A stretch of 25,129 nucleotides of DNA from Oehlia diaphana (GCA_003833135.1 QZLH01000957.1:25192-50320), one strand, 5' to 3'. Positions 1 through 10,864 are shown, counted from the first letter of the stretch. Numbers and translations: made by a program. The notes: generated by a model from the sequence alone, not told the origin.

Positions 1-351
1 CTTTGGTTAAATGAAATTATCTTTTTAAACTTAAATAAAGTTACTTAGCAGGTAAAAAACTATTTATTTATAAAATTTTATAGCCTTCTGAATGATACTT
101 ATGGAGTTGTTTATACTTTTAACAATAATATTAACTTTCAAAATTTTTCTTTTTGTTTTTTTTTATTTATTAATTTAATATATAACAAACTTTAGTTACA
201 TGTAGTTAATATATTATTAGAATTAGTATTTGTAGTAATTTTAGAATGTAAATCAAATAAAATCATTTACTTTAATGTATGTAATATTTTATATCTATTT
301 TATATTAAAAACTAATAAATTAATTGAAAAAATTTAAATTTATTTATAAAT
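1..351. other. AT-rich spacer
   Basis: This stretch is dominated by A/T runs. I see no reading frame with coding character, no RNA gene and no clear repeat boundary. Confidence 0.6.
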
Positions 352-552
352 ATTTTATGAACGAAATTTGTACAAAATTTGTACAAAATCTGTACAAAAT
401 TAGTATAATACGGAAATTGTACAAGTACGGAATATTTCATAATTTGGTACATATTCAGTACATTTTCATTTACTAATTGTACGGAATTTGTACAGAATTC
501 GTACAATAATATTTTCTGTACAAATTCCGGATTTTCAATTTTTTACTGGGCT
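352..552. repeat. GTAC-rich inverted-repeat (MITE-like) remnant
   Basis: About ten copies of TGTACA/GTACAA-type words sit here in both orientations (for example TTTGTACAAAA repeated at about 367-400, then ACGGAATTTGTACAG near 481). They could fold into hairpins. The right edge reads GGATTTTCAATTTTTTACTGGGCT; I find no matching inverted copy on the left, so the element may be truncated or the boundary may be wrong. Its build resembles the foldback element at 11128-11422 but uses a different core word. Reading frames across it are by-products of the repeat. Confidence 0.45.
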
Positions 553-752
553 AAAATAATATAAATCTTTGCAAAAAATTGATGTTGTTAACCTAAAAAT
601 AAAATTAGTAAAAGCTAAAAATAAAAATCATAATAGGCAATCTTCTCAAATTCAAATTTAATTCAAAATACCTGCCTATATTCCTCACCTTGCGATCTTT
701 GCATAGCATCATGCAAATAACCAATTAACAATTTACTTGGAAAAACATAATG

Positions 753-765
753 CAAAATAATATAT
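753..765. repeat. Target-site duplication, 3' side of LINE-like element
   Basis: The 13-mer CAAAATAATATAT occurs here and again at 3254-3266. It directly abuts the A-rich tail of the minus-strand element on this side. The word is AT-rich, so chance is possible, but its position at both ends of the element argues for a true target-site duplication. Confidence 0.55.
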
Positions 766-3253
766 TTTATTTTTATTTTATTTTTATTTTTAAAATATAG
801 ACACAACTGGAGTCTAACGTTACATAAGAAAAGATATAAACTAAAAGTCTACCAAATTCTAAGCTAATGATAAAACCCAACCTCTCAGGAGGAGCCTGAA
901 GAAGTCGTCCTGCCTGGTTATTTAAATTACAACCTAGACATAACCTAAGTCGTGAAAGGCAATCAAAAAAAAGAAAATTAATGATCCATATTTTTCTTTC
1001 GACTAAAAGAGTCGCCACCTGTAAATACTGTCATAGGCGGAATGGTTCACACTTTTTTGAGTTGTAAAAGTTGTATATATAAGAAAGTAAAAAAAAAAAG
1101 GTAAAATAGAAACTAAGATACATCTAAGATGTTAAATACGGTCAATTAAAGGCTAAAAGGACTACATCAAATTGAATTAAAATGTAATCTACTAGGTAGT
1201 CCAAAATATAAAAACTAGTAGAAGAAATGTAAAAAATTGTTGTAAAAATATATAATAATAACTATCCTAAAATGGTAGGTGTCCTATGGATTGAGACCGG
1301 GTATAATTATTGGTATTGTCATTATTCGCTGCATATTGTGTTTTGAGTCAGAACCAGAGTCAGCCATTTTGTAATCGTCTGATGTTGAAGAGACTTCTTC
1401 AAAAAGATTCAGTAAAAATTTAGTTGGGAAATGAGGGGTTGAATTGGTGTGCAGGTTACCACTAAACAATGTAGGGGCTGCAGCAGTATCTGTTAGTATG
1501 GTGGCAGTGGTATCTTCTGTCGTCTTACTATCTAGAAAAGAGATAGCTGATTCGTAACTTAAGTTCGAATCCGTATCTGAATTGATGAATCCAGGTGTTG
1601 TTGGAACATTAATGTGGTTTTCTGAGATGGAACTAGTCAAATTTATAGATGCCAATCGGGCATCACGGTCACGTGATAAAGAACTTTAGTAATTATCCAT
1701 TTTTTCCATGAATTTAAAGTGTTTACCGTATACTGAAACTAACTCCCTCTGTTCACGAGAAAATGAGAGATCATCATGAAATGTTGAAGAAGGCAGTTTG
1801 TGTCTAGGATTTGTAGATCTAGAATTTGAAACCATCGCAAAATGCGTGTTTTTTGGATTATTTTTGTCTATGACCTTAGTGCTATGTATAGGTATAGGGA
1901 AAGAGTAATTATCTCTTTTAGGATTACATTTCTTATATTTTAAGTAGTTGATTGGACTGTTAATATATTGTGTAGTAAGGAAGAGGAATCTTTTCCTATT
2001 AGCACTTGCTAATCGATCGTTAATTTCACTGATCGTGGCAGGATGATCTTTATCAGCTCTTCGACAATTTCGTTTGAATCAAATATGTTGTTTAGTAGGT
2101 CAAGATGTGGTGAGGCAGATGTCATGTCTTAGACTATGTCGATATGTGTAATACATATTCCTAATACGTGAGTTTTCTATAACTCTACGATTATAGTGCA
2201 TGTAATCTACTTTGTATCGTATGCCTTGTCTTAAAGAAAAAACTTGCTTGCTTTCCTGCAGAGACGATTTGTTGAATAAATGAGTTGCATGTTGTCCTTT
2301 CCAACTGGAAGACGTAGGTAAGGTGTTCGATTTGACGATATTTTTAATATTATCAAATATTTCCAAGTGTTTGTGATGGTCTATACAAGCCTGTCAATAA
2401 CATGACATAATTGAAGGGCAGGGAATGTTACATGCTATAGTAACATCATTATTGGTTGGATGTGCGTAAGGATGTGAACATGGTACAAAAATTCCAAAGT
2501 GAAAACGATAACGTTTATATGAAAAATTAAAGAACATTTTAGTTGAAATGCTGCGGTGAATTTGTTTGTCACCACGTGATCTAATAAGATCTATTATATC
2601 CAATAATTTTAATCAAATACAATTAAAATATTTATCTTGAATACGTCGAGGAATTACTCGTTGGTGTGTAAAAAAGTGGCGTAACATATTACTAATCTGA
2701 TATTTTGTGTTAGGAAAATGGCTCGTGGATTTATAACTAATTGGGGTGGTTTTCATATGGTAATCATTTGTGTGTATTTTTAAATGAATATCATTGGTAT
2801 TTGTATAAGGATCAGCAAGCTCAAAAAAGAAACTTTTTGCTCTCCTGAATTCGTAGATCTTGTTGGTGCCAGCCTGATCGGGACAGGTCACGTGAAATTT
2901 AGTAAATGAAACGTTGAAAGAAAATTCCTCAAGGGAACAGGTTGAAGCCTGTGGAGTAGTCATAATACCTCGTTAGAGGAGAAAAAGGTTGAAAAAAAAT
3001 ACTCTTCTAAGGACAGGGTAAATAAAGGAGTCTTTTCCGTTAAGGCCACCAAGTGGTCCTTACTCCTAAGTAAAAGAAAAATCTCGTGAGAGAAAAAAAA
3101 AAAAAAAAAAAAAAAAAATTACAAAAAAATAATATAAAAAAAAAAAAAAACGCGCGAGAAAAAAAAAAACACGGGAAAAAAAAAAAAAAAAAAAAAAAAG
3201 CAGTTTACTGCAGATCATTATAAAAAAAACAAAAAAGGGAGAGAGTTTTTTCC
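766..3253 (-). mobile_element. LINE-like (non-LTR) insertion lacking ORF2
   Basis: On the minus strand the unit runs from a pyrimidine-rich 5' leader (about 3253-2964, long T tracts), through a 560-codon frame (2963-1284), to an untranslated 3' part of about 500 nt that ends in an (AAAATAAA)-like tail at 794-766. Both ends abut the same 13-bp word (753-765 and 3254-3266). A simple A-rich 3' tail plus a target-site duplication of this length is the signature of target-primed reverse transcription. No reverse transcriptase or endonuclease frame is present, so this is either a non-autonomous element or an internally deleted copy. The class is inferred from structure, because the protein itself is not recognised. 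Confidence 0.6.
1284..2963 (-). pseudogene. Decayed ORF1-like gene of the LINE-like element
   Basis: One reading frame runs from an ATG at 2963 to a TAG at 1284 without any frameshift: the four open pieces (2963-2613, 2603-2394, 2366-2100, 1655-1284) are all in phase. They are separated by TGA at 2613, 2394, 2100 and 2079 and by TAA at 1686. Between the stops the translation looks like protein (for example a basic stretch at about 2075-2050 and 2000-1980), with a Ser/Thr/Asp-rich C-terminus at about 1655-1284. No zinc knuckle, reverse transcriptase or nuclease motif was seen. By position it would be the ORF1 (RNA-binding or accessory) protein of the element. I do not recognise the family. Four of the five internal stops are TGA, which fits CGA to TGA change by deamination of methylated CpG. 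Confidence 0.55.
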
Positions 3254-3266
3254 CAAAATAATATAT
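3254..3266. repeat. Target-site duplication, 5' side of LINE-like element
   Basis: This is the second copy of CAAAATAATATAT, directly next to the putative 5' end of the minus-strand element, which begins GGGAAAAAACTCTC on the sense strand. Confidence 0.55.
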
Positions 3267-4170
3267 GAATAAATGATAGTTTTATTATAGTAATAATGAA
3301 CTCTCACATTATTTACCAAGCTGCAGCTGCTCTTAACTCCTATCCTGAATTTATATAAGTTGTAGATGCTAGATTAATAAAGCAAAAATGACTGGTTCTG
3401 TTGATAATAAATGCCTTTATTTCAAACGGATACTGATAGACATATATTTTTACAATTACTATAATTGAAAAACTTCTGCTATAGTGTTGAGAGTATTTAA
3501 TTTTTATTATAAAATATCTGTATCGATTCATAAACAATTCTATAGAAGATATAAAAAAATGCTTTCAGAGTTGATATATTAAATCATTATAATAACCAAT
3601 GAAAAATCAGAGTCTAGTCACCTGTAATACAAAACTGTGTGATTGGATATGTGGAATTAATTACAAAATCAGCCTATATTAGGAAATTTTACAATCGTAA
3701 TGCACACTAAATAATGTTGTGTTACATGACCATATGGTTACAAATATAAAAGAATTTACTTGAACCATTGAGTTTCGCATCAAGCTTTTAAGTTAGGTAA
3801 GAGAATTTTTAAAAGAATATTTGGCAATTATTTTACTTAAATACAAGCAGTAGTTTTTTTTTTTTTTTTATTCTTTGAATTTTTTTTACAAACTGAGAAA
3901 AAAACCTATTGCTCAATAGTAATAAGAAACAGCCTTAAATGTAATTTATACTATAAATTAATAAGATGTTTAATTAATATCTATTTTAATATTTATTTTT
4001 AAATTATTTATTATTTTTTTTTAATTTTTATTTGTTTTTTTCTTCTTTTAATAAACGAATTTTGTGATATTCTTTTTTAGGATGTGCTAAAATCTGGAAG
4101 GATATTAAAATGATTATAGGAGATATTGCCATTTTATTATTTTATAAAGTTTTAAAACTATACATTAAGA
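3267..4170. other. AT-rich spacer
   Basis: No gene is visible. The stretch holds homopolymer T runs near 3850 and 4015 and short random frames on both strands. A polypyrimidine run ending in TTTTTTAG at about 4080, followed by a GC-richer segment, may be an old splice acceptor leading into the HMG-like remnant. Confidence 0.5.
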
Positions 4171-5150
4171 TGCCCACTTTTAGTAAAATGATGTCAGAAA
4201 AGTGGAACGTCTTGGCCAGAAGTAATTATGAGTGTGTCAAAAATTAAGTGAAATATTAAGCGAAAGCAAAGTTAATATGAATTTCAGAGATTTCGTATTA
4301 CTACTTGAAATGAAGGAGATCAGCAACAAAACATTCCATAGAGGATGGATGAAAGTAGAAGAGGTGTGTTAAAAAATGCATCACCAGAGGGTGAAAAAAA
4401 CTGATATGTTCATTTTTAGCAAGATGATAAGAGAGAAATGGAATGCCTTATCAGAAAACAAAAAGACTGCGAACATGCTTTAGCCAGTTCAGACCTTGAT
4501 GAAAGTGACAAGGATAGCTTTCAGGTTCAATGGGATCTAACTATTCAATATAATATAGAATGGTTAGAGAATGAACTTGCCAAGCTTAAAACAATCACCC
4601 ATGCTCATTTTTAGCAAGATGATGGGAGAAAAATGGAATGCCTTATCAGAATAAAAAAACTGATATGACTGCTTTTAGTATAATGATGTTAGAAAAATGG
4701 AACGCATTACCAAAGGGTGTCAGAATAAAAAAACCAATATGACTGCTTTTAGTAAAATGATGTTAGAAAAATGGAATGCTTTACCAGAAGGTGTCAGAAT
4801 AAAAATAACTGATATGACAGCTTTTAGTAAAATGATGTTAGAAAAATGGAATGCTTTACCAGAGGGTATTAGAAAATACCTTACCAGAGAATGAAAAGGA
4901 CTCATAAGAGAGAGTTCCAATAAGAAGTTAATGTATATGGGAATTGTACCCTCCTGCCCTTATTATTCAGTACTCTAGCTGAGGAAAATTTCTTATTACA
5001 ATTCCTCCAACTGTCTCATTAGCATGGGCAATGGTTGGTGTATTAATTTCTAATCTTGCCAGAGAGGAAAATGGAATAGAGTAAAAAAATTGGTATAACT
5101 GCTTTTAGTAAAATGATGAGGAAAATGGAATGCATAGGGTGAAAAAACAC
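4171..5150 (+). pseudogene. HMG-box-like gene remnant with internal duplications
   Basis: Short stretches with the pattern F-S-K-M-M-x-E-K-W-N-A-L-P/S-E recur at about 4171, 4411, 4602, 4665, 4739, 4814 and 5100. This matches the second helix of an HMG box (consensus ..ISKMLGEKWKALPEEEK..). HMG boxes bind DNA in the nucleus, and MATA-HMG-type genes are highly expanded in Rhizophagus. Here the frame breaks between copies, and neither the first helix nor a complete domain is visible, so it is not a working gene. Between two copies a 58-codon open frame (4438-4614) has coding-like composition (the segment from DLDESDKDSF to about ENELAKL), perhaps another exon of the same gene. Assignment to HMG is by motif only. 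Confidence 0.5.
4665..4889 (+). repeat. Three tandem 74-75-bp units coding an HMG-like helix
   Basis: Units start at ATG 4665, 4739 and 4814. Each encodes about 25 residues of the type MTAFSKMMLEKWNALPEGVR plus a short IKITD-like linker. The spacing is 74 bp and then 75 bp, so units two and three are in one frame while a one-base loss separates unit one. The units are close to identical, which indicates recent tandem duplication. More diverged single copies lie on both sides. Confidence 0.85.
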
Positions 5151-7694
5151 ATGCCAAAGAGTGAAAAAGACTGATGACATGAAAATACATCCTCAGCAAA
5201 ACTTGTCCTTACTGTAACTCAATAAAACACATGTGAAGAGACCACCCTAAATTTATTATAGACTTTATGTTTATTAATAATTTATTTTGTTGATATATTT
5301 TATTTTTATATTTTATAGTTTTTGATACATATTTTTTTTTTAGAAATAATTTATTGTAATTCTGTTTATTATAAATAAAGCTCTGCCTTGATGCAAACTA
5401 AGAATAGAGAAGCCAACATTCTAGTGCTGTTTTTTTCATATTTAATTAGATTATCATAAATTATGTAACTATAACTTTCTGCTTATACAATTATTTATTC
5501 TTAATAAACCTGAAAGAACTGGTATAAAAGTACTTATATTAGTAATATACAAGTTAAAATGTAAACGTGTAAAAGCGAATATTTCTCTTTAATATATTTA
5601 ATATAGAATTAGAAATTAAATTTTTTTTATTTGTATTTTGATTGTATTTTATCTTATGGTTATTTATTTGTATACTGAAAATCCATATATCTTAACTTAC
5701 ATATGGTTTTTTTACAAGTCTGTGCATTATAGATAGATTAAAAACCATATCATACCATATGAGCTTAATAATAATTTGAGTATTTCAATATGAATACAAG
5801 ACAACCTTTTAAAAAATTTCATATTTTGACTAAATATCATTGGAATATAACTGGAATGCTTTTCAATAAAATTAGGTCATTTTCAATACAATTTTTTTTA
5901 AAGGGTTTTTTAAATATCTTTTGAAATCATTTGTTATATATTTAAAGCGTGTTCATGAGTTAGAATTGGTAAAATGATTTTAATAATATTTCTTTTTTTT
6001 GTTTTCAATTCTTCAATTGTTGTTATTAAAAAAATTATTGAAATATATCCGCATTTTTGTATACCGTAAATAATAATTTCAATTGATAAATTTCATATGT
6101 ACTTAATATGAAAGGTATATTCACAAGAGATAAAGAAATATTATCAAGAGATGATAATAAAGCATTTCACAAAAGATTTCAGAGCGGCATATCACTTAAC
6201 AGTTCGGGTGTAATAATTAAATTTTCTTATAGAATATTTTTTTTCTTTGTAAATTAAATCTTATTCTGAACGGCATGCATAAAAGTCATTTAAAATATAT
6301 TATATTAATGGACCAAAAGTTTTTATTTTTTCTACCTCTATTACAAATATTTATATGATTAAAGTAAGTACATACAGTACATACTGTATTTGTTTATTAT
6401 AATATTTTTGAAAAAAAAATTTATTTATTAAAAAAAATTTTACTCTATAGGAAAAAATAAATGATAAAATTGTAACTGCATTTGCAGAATTTCCTAGGGA
6501 TTTATCAATGTTTAGTAATTTCATTTTATTTATCCGGGACTTCATTCTATTATCATAAAATCAAGATTTCATATCGAGAAATTAAACATCAAAGATATAA
6601 TAATTAAACATATTAAAAAACATGCTTGTAAATGTTCACAAAAGAAAGAAAAGTATGGAGATTCTTTGGAAGAGTCCTAATGATTTACTTCAAGATACTA
6701 TGGAACAAGATAATTTTGATTCTAATAATGTTAATTAAATAATTCATTATAGAATTTGTAACAATCTTACAGCACATTTTATTTTATTGCACGTGCTTAC
6801 GCCATTGAAATTAATTATTAATTTTGTTATTCCCGCCTTTTTATTAGAAAATTATCTAATAATTACATTTCTATTAGCGTTAGATATTGATTATTAGACT
6901 GAACAATAATACTTGAATTACAGGAATTTGAATAATTAATTTATTTACTCCACTTACACCATTTAATTCTTTTTAAGAATTTTAAAATATTAATTATTTT
7001 TGTTATAACATCATCAAATTGATTGAGCAAGTCATCAATTGAAGCTCAATTGAAGTCACAATTTATATTTTACACAAATTCATCTTTAAAAATTTTAATA
7101 AATGAATAAAGATTTTAATTATTTTGTGATAAAATTTTATATACTTAAAAGTTTTGAATCATAATTTAATCTTTCATTTTCTTTTATATGATATGCAAGT
7201 ACTATTTAAGCAATTATATAATTTCTTTAACATCATCCATTATAACTTAAGCTGTTACAGCAGTGTTAGGCAATAATAATTCTCTAGTAATTTCTAGAAA
7301 TTAGGATTACATGTGCGAAAGTTATGAGAAGATCTTACTTTTCAAAGTGATTACATTTTGGTAAGATTGTGTGCCGTCTTAATTTTGTGGCCTTAATGTG
7401 TAATTACCAGTGTTAGTAGACCTTCTGTCATTTGGTCATATGATATATTATTATTTTTATTTTTACTTATTGTTCATACGTTTCAGTCGTCACATATCAT
7501 ATGACTTACATGACAATTAGTCATATGACATGGATCATTTGCCATTTGTTCATATAATGACTAATTAAAATTAACCCAAGTGGAAATTAATAATTTTCTA
7601 TCAAAACCACACAAATTTTGGATTTTTTTTAGTTTAGTTTCTAACCTTAATAATAATCTAATGCAAATGCAGTCTTCTTTATATCAAAGAATAA
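5151..7694. other. Long AT-rich spacer with few signals
   Basis: No intact gene is seen. A 38-codon frame at 6622-6738 (+), MLVNVHKRKKSMEILWKSPN onward to a TAA, has a coding-like composition and may be a leftover exon, but it has no recognisable family. TCATATGA-type palindromes cluster at 7430-7560. A copy of a dispersed repeat lies at 6781-6824. Confidence 0.5.
6781..6824 (+). repeat. Dispersed repeat, copy 1 (inverted relative to 16228)
   Basis: The word GCTTACGCCATTGAAATTAA and its flanks (ATTTTATTGCACGT before, TTATTAATTT after) occur again in reverse complement at 16228-16279. The second copy has about eight extra bases next to the CACGTG part. Similarity does not extend further, so this is a short remnant or a small conserved element. 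Confidence 0.65.
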
Positions 7695-8431
7695 CTCGAA
7701 CGTCATGGAATAAAATTGGGACCTGCGACAGCGCTTGTGGACTTTGCCAAGGAGTGTAAGGAGAAAAAGTTGAAGGCCTTCTCCCCATACAAGAGCTTAA
7801 GAGACGTGATGAAAGATTATAACCTTAACTACGACAGTATAGAAGCGATTCCACTATTCAACCACCAACCTGCGAAATCCGAGACGATGATAAGTACTTT
7901 GAGGAATGTATAACAGAAATCAATAAGAGATTGAGGGATTATGGAACCTTGAGTCTGGATAGTTTTGAAGTCATGCTTAATGAGTATGTTGCGTCAATAC
8001 TCCATACCGCGCTCCATATTGTCAGGGACGATACAAAGAAAGATCTCAGCATACGTCCTCAGCATGAAACCATTGGAGAAAAAAGTTCCTGCCGTTTGTT
8101 ACATAAACGAATCGACCCAGACAAGCAACTTGAAAGTTCATATGAAATGAACAAAATAAAGAGAAAACAGGCTGATGAAATGATTTCAATTATATCTATG
8201 GTGTTTGACAACCGCCAGGGATTGGCATTTCTTGCTTTATTCTCCAGTGAAATCTTTCGGACAAGTGAGGCACCCTTTACCATCGAATTTAACAAGAAGG
8301 CCTTGGATGAGAACTCTGAAGAATTTCATGCATTACGTAAGAGGGGTATAAAAGGTTCTTGGCATGATAGAGGGTTATCGATCAAAAAAATAAGCATATA
8401 TAAGCCAGTGTATGTTGGATTTTTTTTCTAA
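7695..8431 (+). pseudogene. Fragment of multicopy SAM / nuclease-like gene
   Basis: The segment is clearly GC-richer than its surroundings. The first frame opens after a TAA at 7692 and reads LERHGIKLGPATALVDFAKE, which looks like the last helix of a SAM domain. At about 7855-7880 the coding sense moves to another frame, where it continues CEIRDDDKYFEECITEINKR and runs to 8431. From memory, this matches a large Rhizophagus family with an N-terminal SAM domain and a C-terminal PD-(D/E)XK-like nuclease region. After the segment RPQHETIGEKSSCR (about 8080) the expected nuclease core seems to be missing and the reading jumps to QLESSYEMNKIKRKQADEM (about 8125). The last 15 or so residues look unrelated. 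It is therefore truncated at both ends, frameshifted and internally deleted. The family assignment is recollection, not a search. Confidence 0.6.
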
Positions 8432-10510
8432 TAATGAATGAATATTATGTAAAATAATGAATTTTCACAATAATAAAATTCACATTAATTTGTATAAATT
8501 GTAGAAATATATAATCTTTAAATAATTTGTAAATTAAAGTACATTTATTTTATTAAAATATATTTATTATTTAAATTAAAAATTAAAAAGAAAATATAAA
8601 AACGAGAAAATAAAATAATTACATTCATTACGTTCATTACCCTTCTATGATAATCACTTTATTAATTATAATGATAATCACAGCCCCGTATTATAAATTT
8701 AATTTTTTATTATTATGTTTCAGAAGATACAAAACTGTAGTACAAATTATAAAATCAACAATATAAAAAAGAGCCGCGAAAATAATTATAACACTACAAG
8801 TCAATCCGCGAGCCGGTGAACCAAATAGGCGAAGACTTCTGACCTTGAAGATAAAAGAGTCACAGAATACTAAACCAGGACCCCCTCCCCCTGCATAAGC
8901 ACATAATTCACGTGATTCGATGGAATAACCAATAAGATATGTCTTTATGTAGTCTGCACTTTGAACTCAATGGTAGGAAAAGTTTTTATTTTTCAAAAAT
9001 TTCCACAATATCTTTAACGGATAAATAGTTTTAAGCATATTTTACATCATGAAATGTTTTTGTAAATATTTTACACGTGCTAACACTATTAAATGTATAA
9101 CCACTTTAGGATTAGACATAGTTCCAAGCAAGTCATTTTCATGGCAATATCCTAATGTGTTGTTTACTTCTAAATATTCTCCATCTGCTGATTTCTCAAG
9201 AAATTATTTCCTGATATAAGTGATAATACATTTGATGGAATTTACTAGTAACAATAATGGAATATTTTTGCTAAAAAAATTATAAATATGATTCATTCTT
9301 GTTATTAAAAATTAAACTATTTAATTACTGCATCTAGATAAAGTGGTTTAGCAGGATGATATTTCATTTTTAGTAACTTTATTCCAGCTTAATTTTTGCA
9401 TTTCCTAAATAAAAGGAGTCCTTTTTCAGAAATATATTGTAATTTCTGGCCTTTTCCTTTCTTTCCATCTTTTCTGATTTGTGAAAACACTACCCTTAGT
9501 CCAGTTTTTAGTAGAAACTTAGATTGTGAATTTCTATAAAGGATTCTATTGAAACCTAATTGCTAGTTGTTGGTATTAATAAGATTTTATATATTTCATC
9601 TTTTGATTAATTTGTCAATATGAACTTGAATTATAAATCATCATTAACTTCTATTATTTTTTTTTTAGGAATTTCTATAAACTTATAGTATAATGATAAT
9701 ATGAATCTTGATGTTTTCTGTATTAAGTATATGAAAAGAATTGGATTATATAATATAATTCTTTCTATCTATATAGTATGGTAATTTAAATGTTAGCTTA
9801 ACAAAAGTCAATTCCTAACAATTATCAGTAATAAGTTGTATGTCTAAAGAAGAAATATTGTTGCTTAATAAGAACAATAAGTATGGTCATTAATGTGTAA
9901 AGACTGGCAGGTCCTTTCCAAATTTAAAATTATTGGTATATTCTACTCACTCAAACATATAAATCGGAAAATTGTAGATGAAAAAAATTTGCTTCAAATA
10001 TAATTGTTCAATATGCATAATTTAGTAAGATTCTTTGTATTTTTAAGTAAGAATTATATATTTAAAGCTCATAATACTCTTTAGTACTTTTCAAGCAAGT
10101 ATTCTTATGTTATTAAATCCTAATACAATAAAAAGTCAATGATGTTCTAATGGATGACCAAAGCCTAATTACTAGTACTAGTGTGCGTAAATATTTTAGT
10201 TTATTATGCATATTCTTATTTTCTTTTCTCAATTATTGCTGACAATTTGTTAATAAATTTCATGAGTTGTGACAGAAAAAATTTGCTTTTACACTATATA
10301 TATAAAAGTTCCCTGTGAAGTTTTATGGGGTAAGGTTTATGAGGTTATGAGATTTGTGAGGTTTATGAGAAAAATAAATAAATATTCTTTTTTTTTTTGG
10401 TAATTTAAGAGTTAGGAAACTTTGAAATGAAAATTATGTGGGAATATAACAAATATATAGAGATAGCTGATTGCAATTCTGAAAATTTTAGCCCTAAATA
10501 TTGTATATTT
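8432..10510. other. AT-rich spacer
   Basis: No recognised gene. At 8915-8935 a CACGTGAT word lies next to CCAAT-type sequence (AACCAATAAG), which could be a promoter. Downstream a 56-codon frame (9049-9219, +, starting MKCFCKYFTRANTIK) is open but matches nothing I know. A G-rich stretch of GTTTATGAG-like repeats lies at 10327-10371. Confidence 0.45.
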
Positions 10511-10672
10511 GGGCTGTAATGGGTGGCAGTGCGGCAAAGCATCTAAATATTTGTGTATACTTGTGCCAATGTATCAGGCTGTAATTGTGGCAGTGCAGCT
10601 AAGCATCTAATATTTATGTATATTTGCGCCTTGCGCCGATGTATCAAGTTGTAATGGGTGGCAGTACTATAT
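10511..10672 (+). repeat. Short tandem repeat of about 66-70 bp
   Basis: Copies start GGCTGTAAT at 10512 and 10577, with a partial third starting AGTTGTAATGGGTGGCAGT at about 10647. Each has GTGGCAGTGC, AAGCATCTAA(A)TATTT and GCC(A/G)ATGTATCA in the same order. This block is the left part of the larger duplication that follows. Confidence 0.75.
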
Positions 10673-10864
10673 GTTTATTTTTACTTGTGGCTGAATCCTT
10701 TAATATTACTACGTTTATGAATTTTGATCACAATTGATTGAACCAATATCATGATAACAATCTTTTATTATGTAATAATTTCGTCATTTATTCTTGTATT
10801 TTTAAATCTAGGTTCTTTTTGTTCTTTCTTTAATTTTGTCTTTTAATATCTATATTATTTTGAA
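10558..10864 (+). repeat. 307-bp direct repeat, copy 1 (empty site)
   Basis: The sequence from TACTTGTGCCAATGTATCAG to TATTATTTTGAA is repeated directly at 10865-11471 with few differences. This copy reads GGTTCTTTTTGTTC without interruption at the point where copy 2 carries a MITE, so it represents the pre-insertion state. Confidence 0.9.

Noticed and set aside
773..1018. 81-codon minus-strand frame as a separate gene
   Set aside because: It lies in the 3' part of the LINE-like element, is out of frame with the main ORF, starts without support and ends in the A-rich tail. Best read as 3' untranslated sequence.
1284..2963. Programmed read-through or reassigned TGA codons
   Set aside because: The frame also has a TAA at 1686, and the intact genes in the window give no sign of TGA recoding. 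Ordinary decay is simpler.
3092..3199. Poly(A) runs as a retroposed mRNA tail on the plus strand
   Set aside because: They are interrupted several times, lie inside the element bounded by the 13-bp duplication, and fit a T-rich leader of the minus-strand element.
4720..4920. Minus-strand frame with repeated SGKAFHFSNIILLKAV
   Set aside because: It is the antisense of the HMG-like tandem repeat; its periodicity follows from the repeat.
8780..8900. Possible tRNA in a GC-richer patch
   Set aside because: I could not pair an acceptor stem or find a T-arm GGTTCRA word in the right place.
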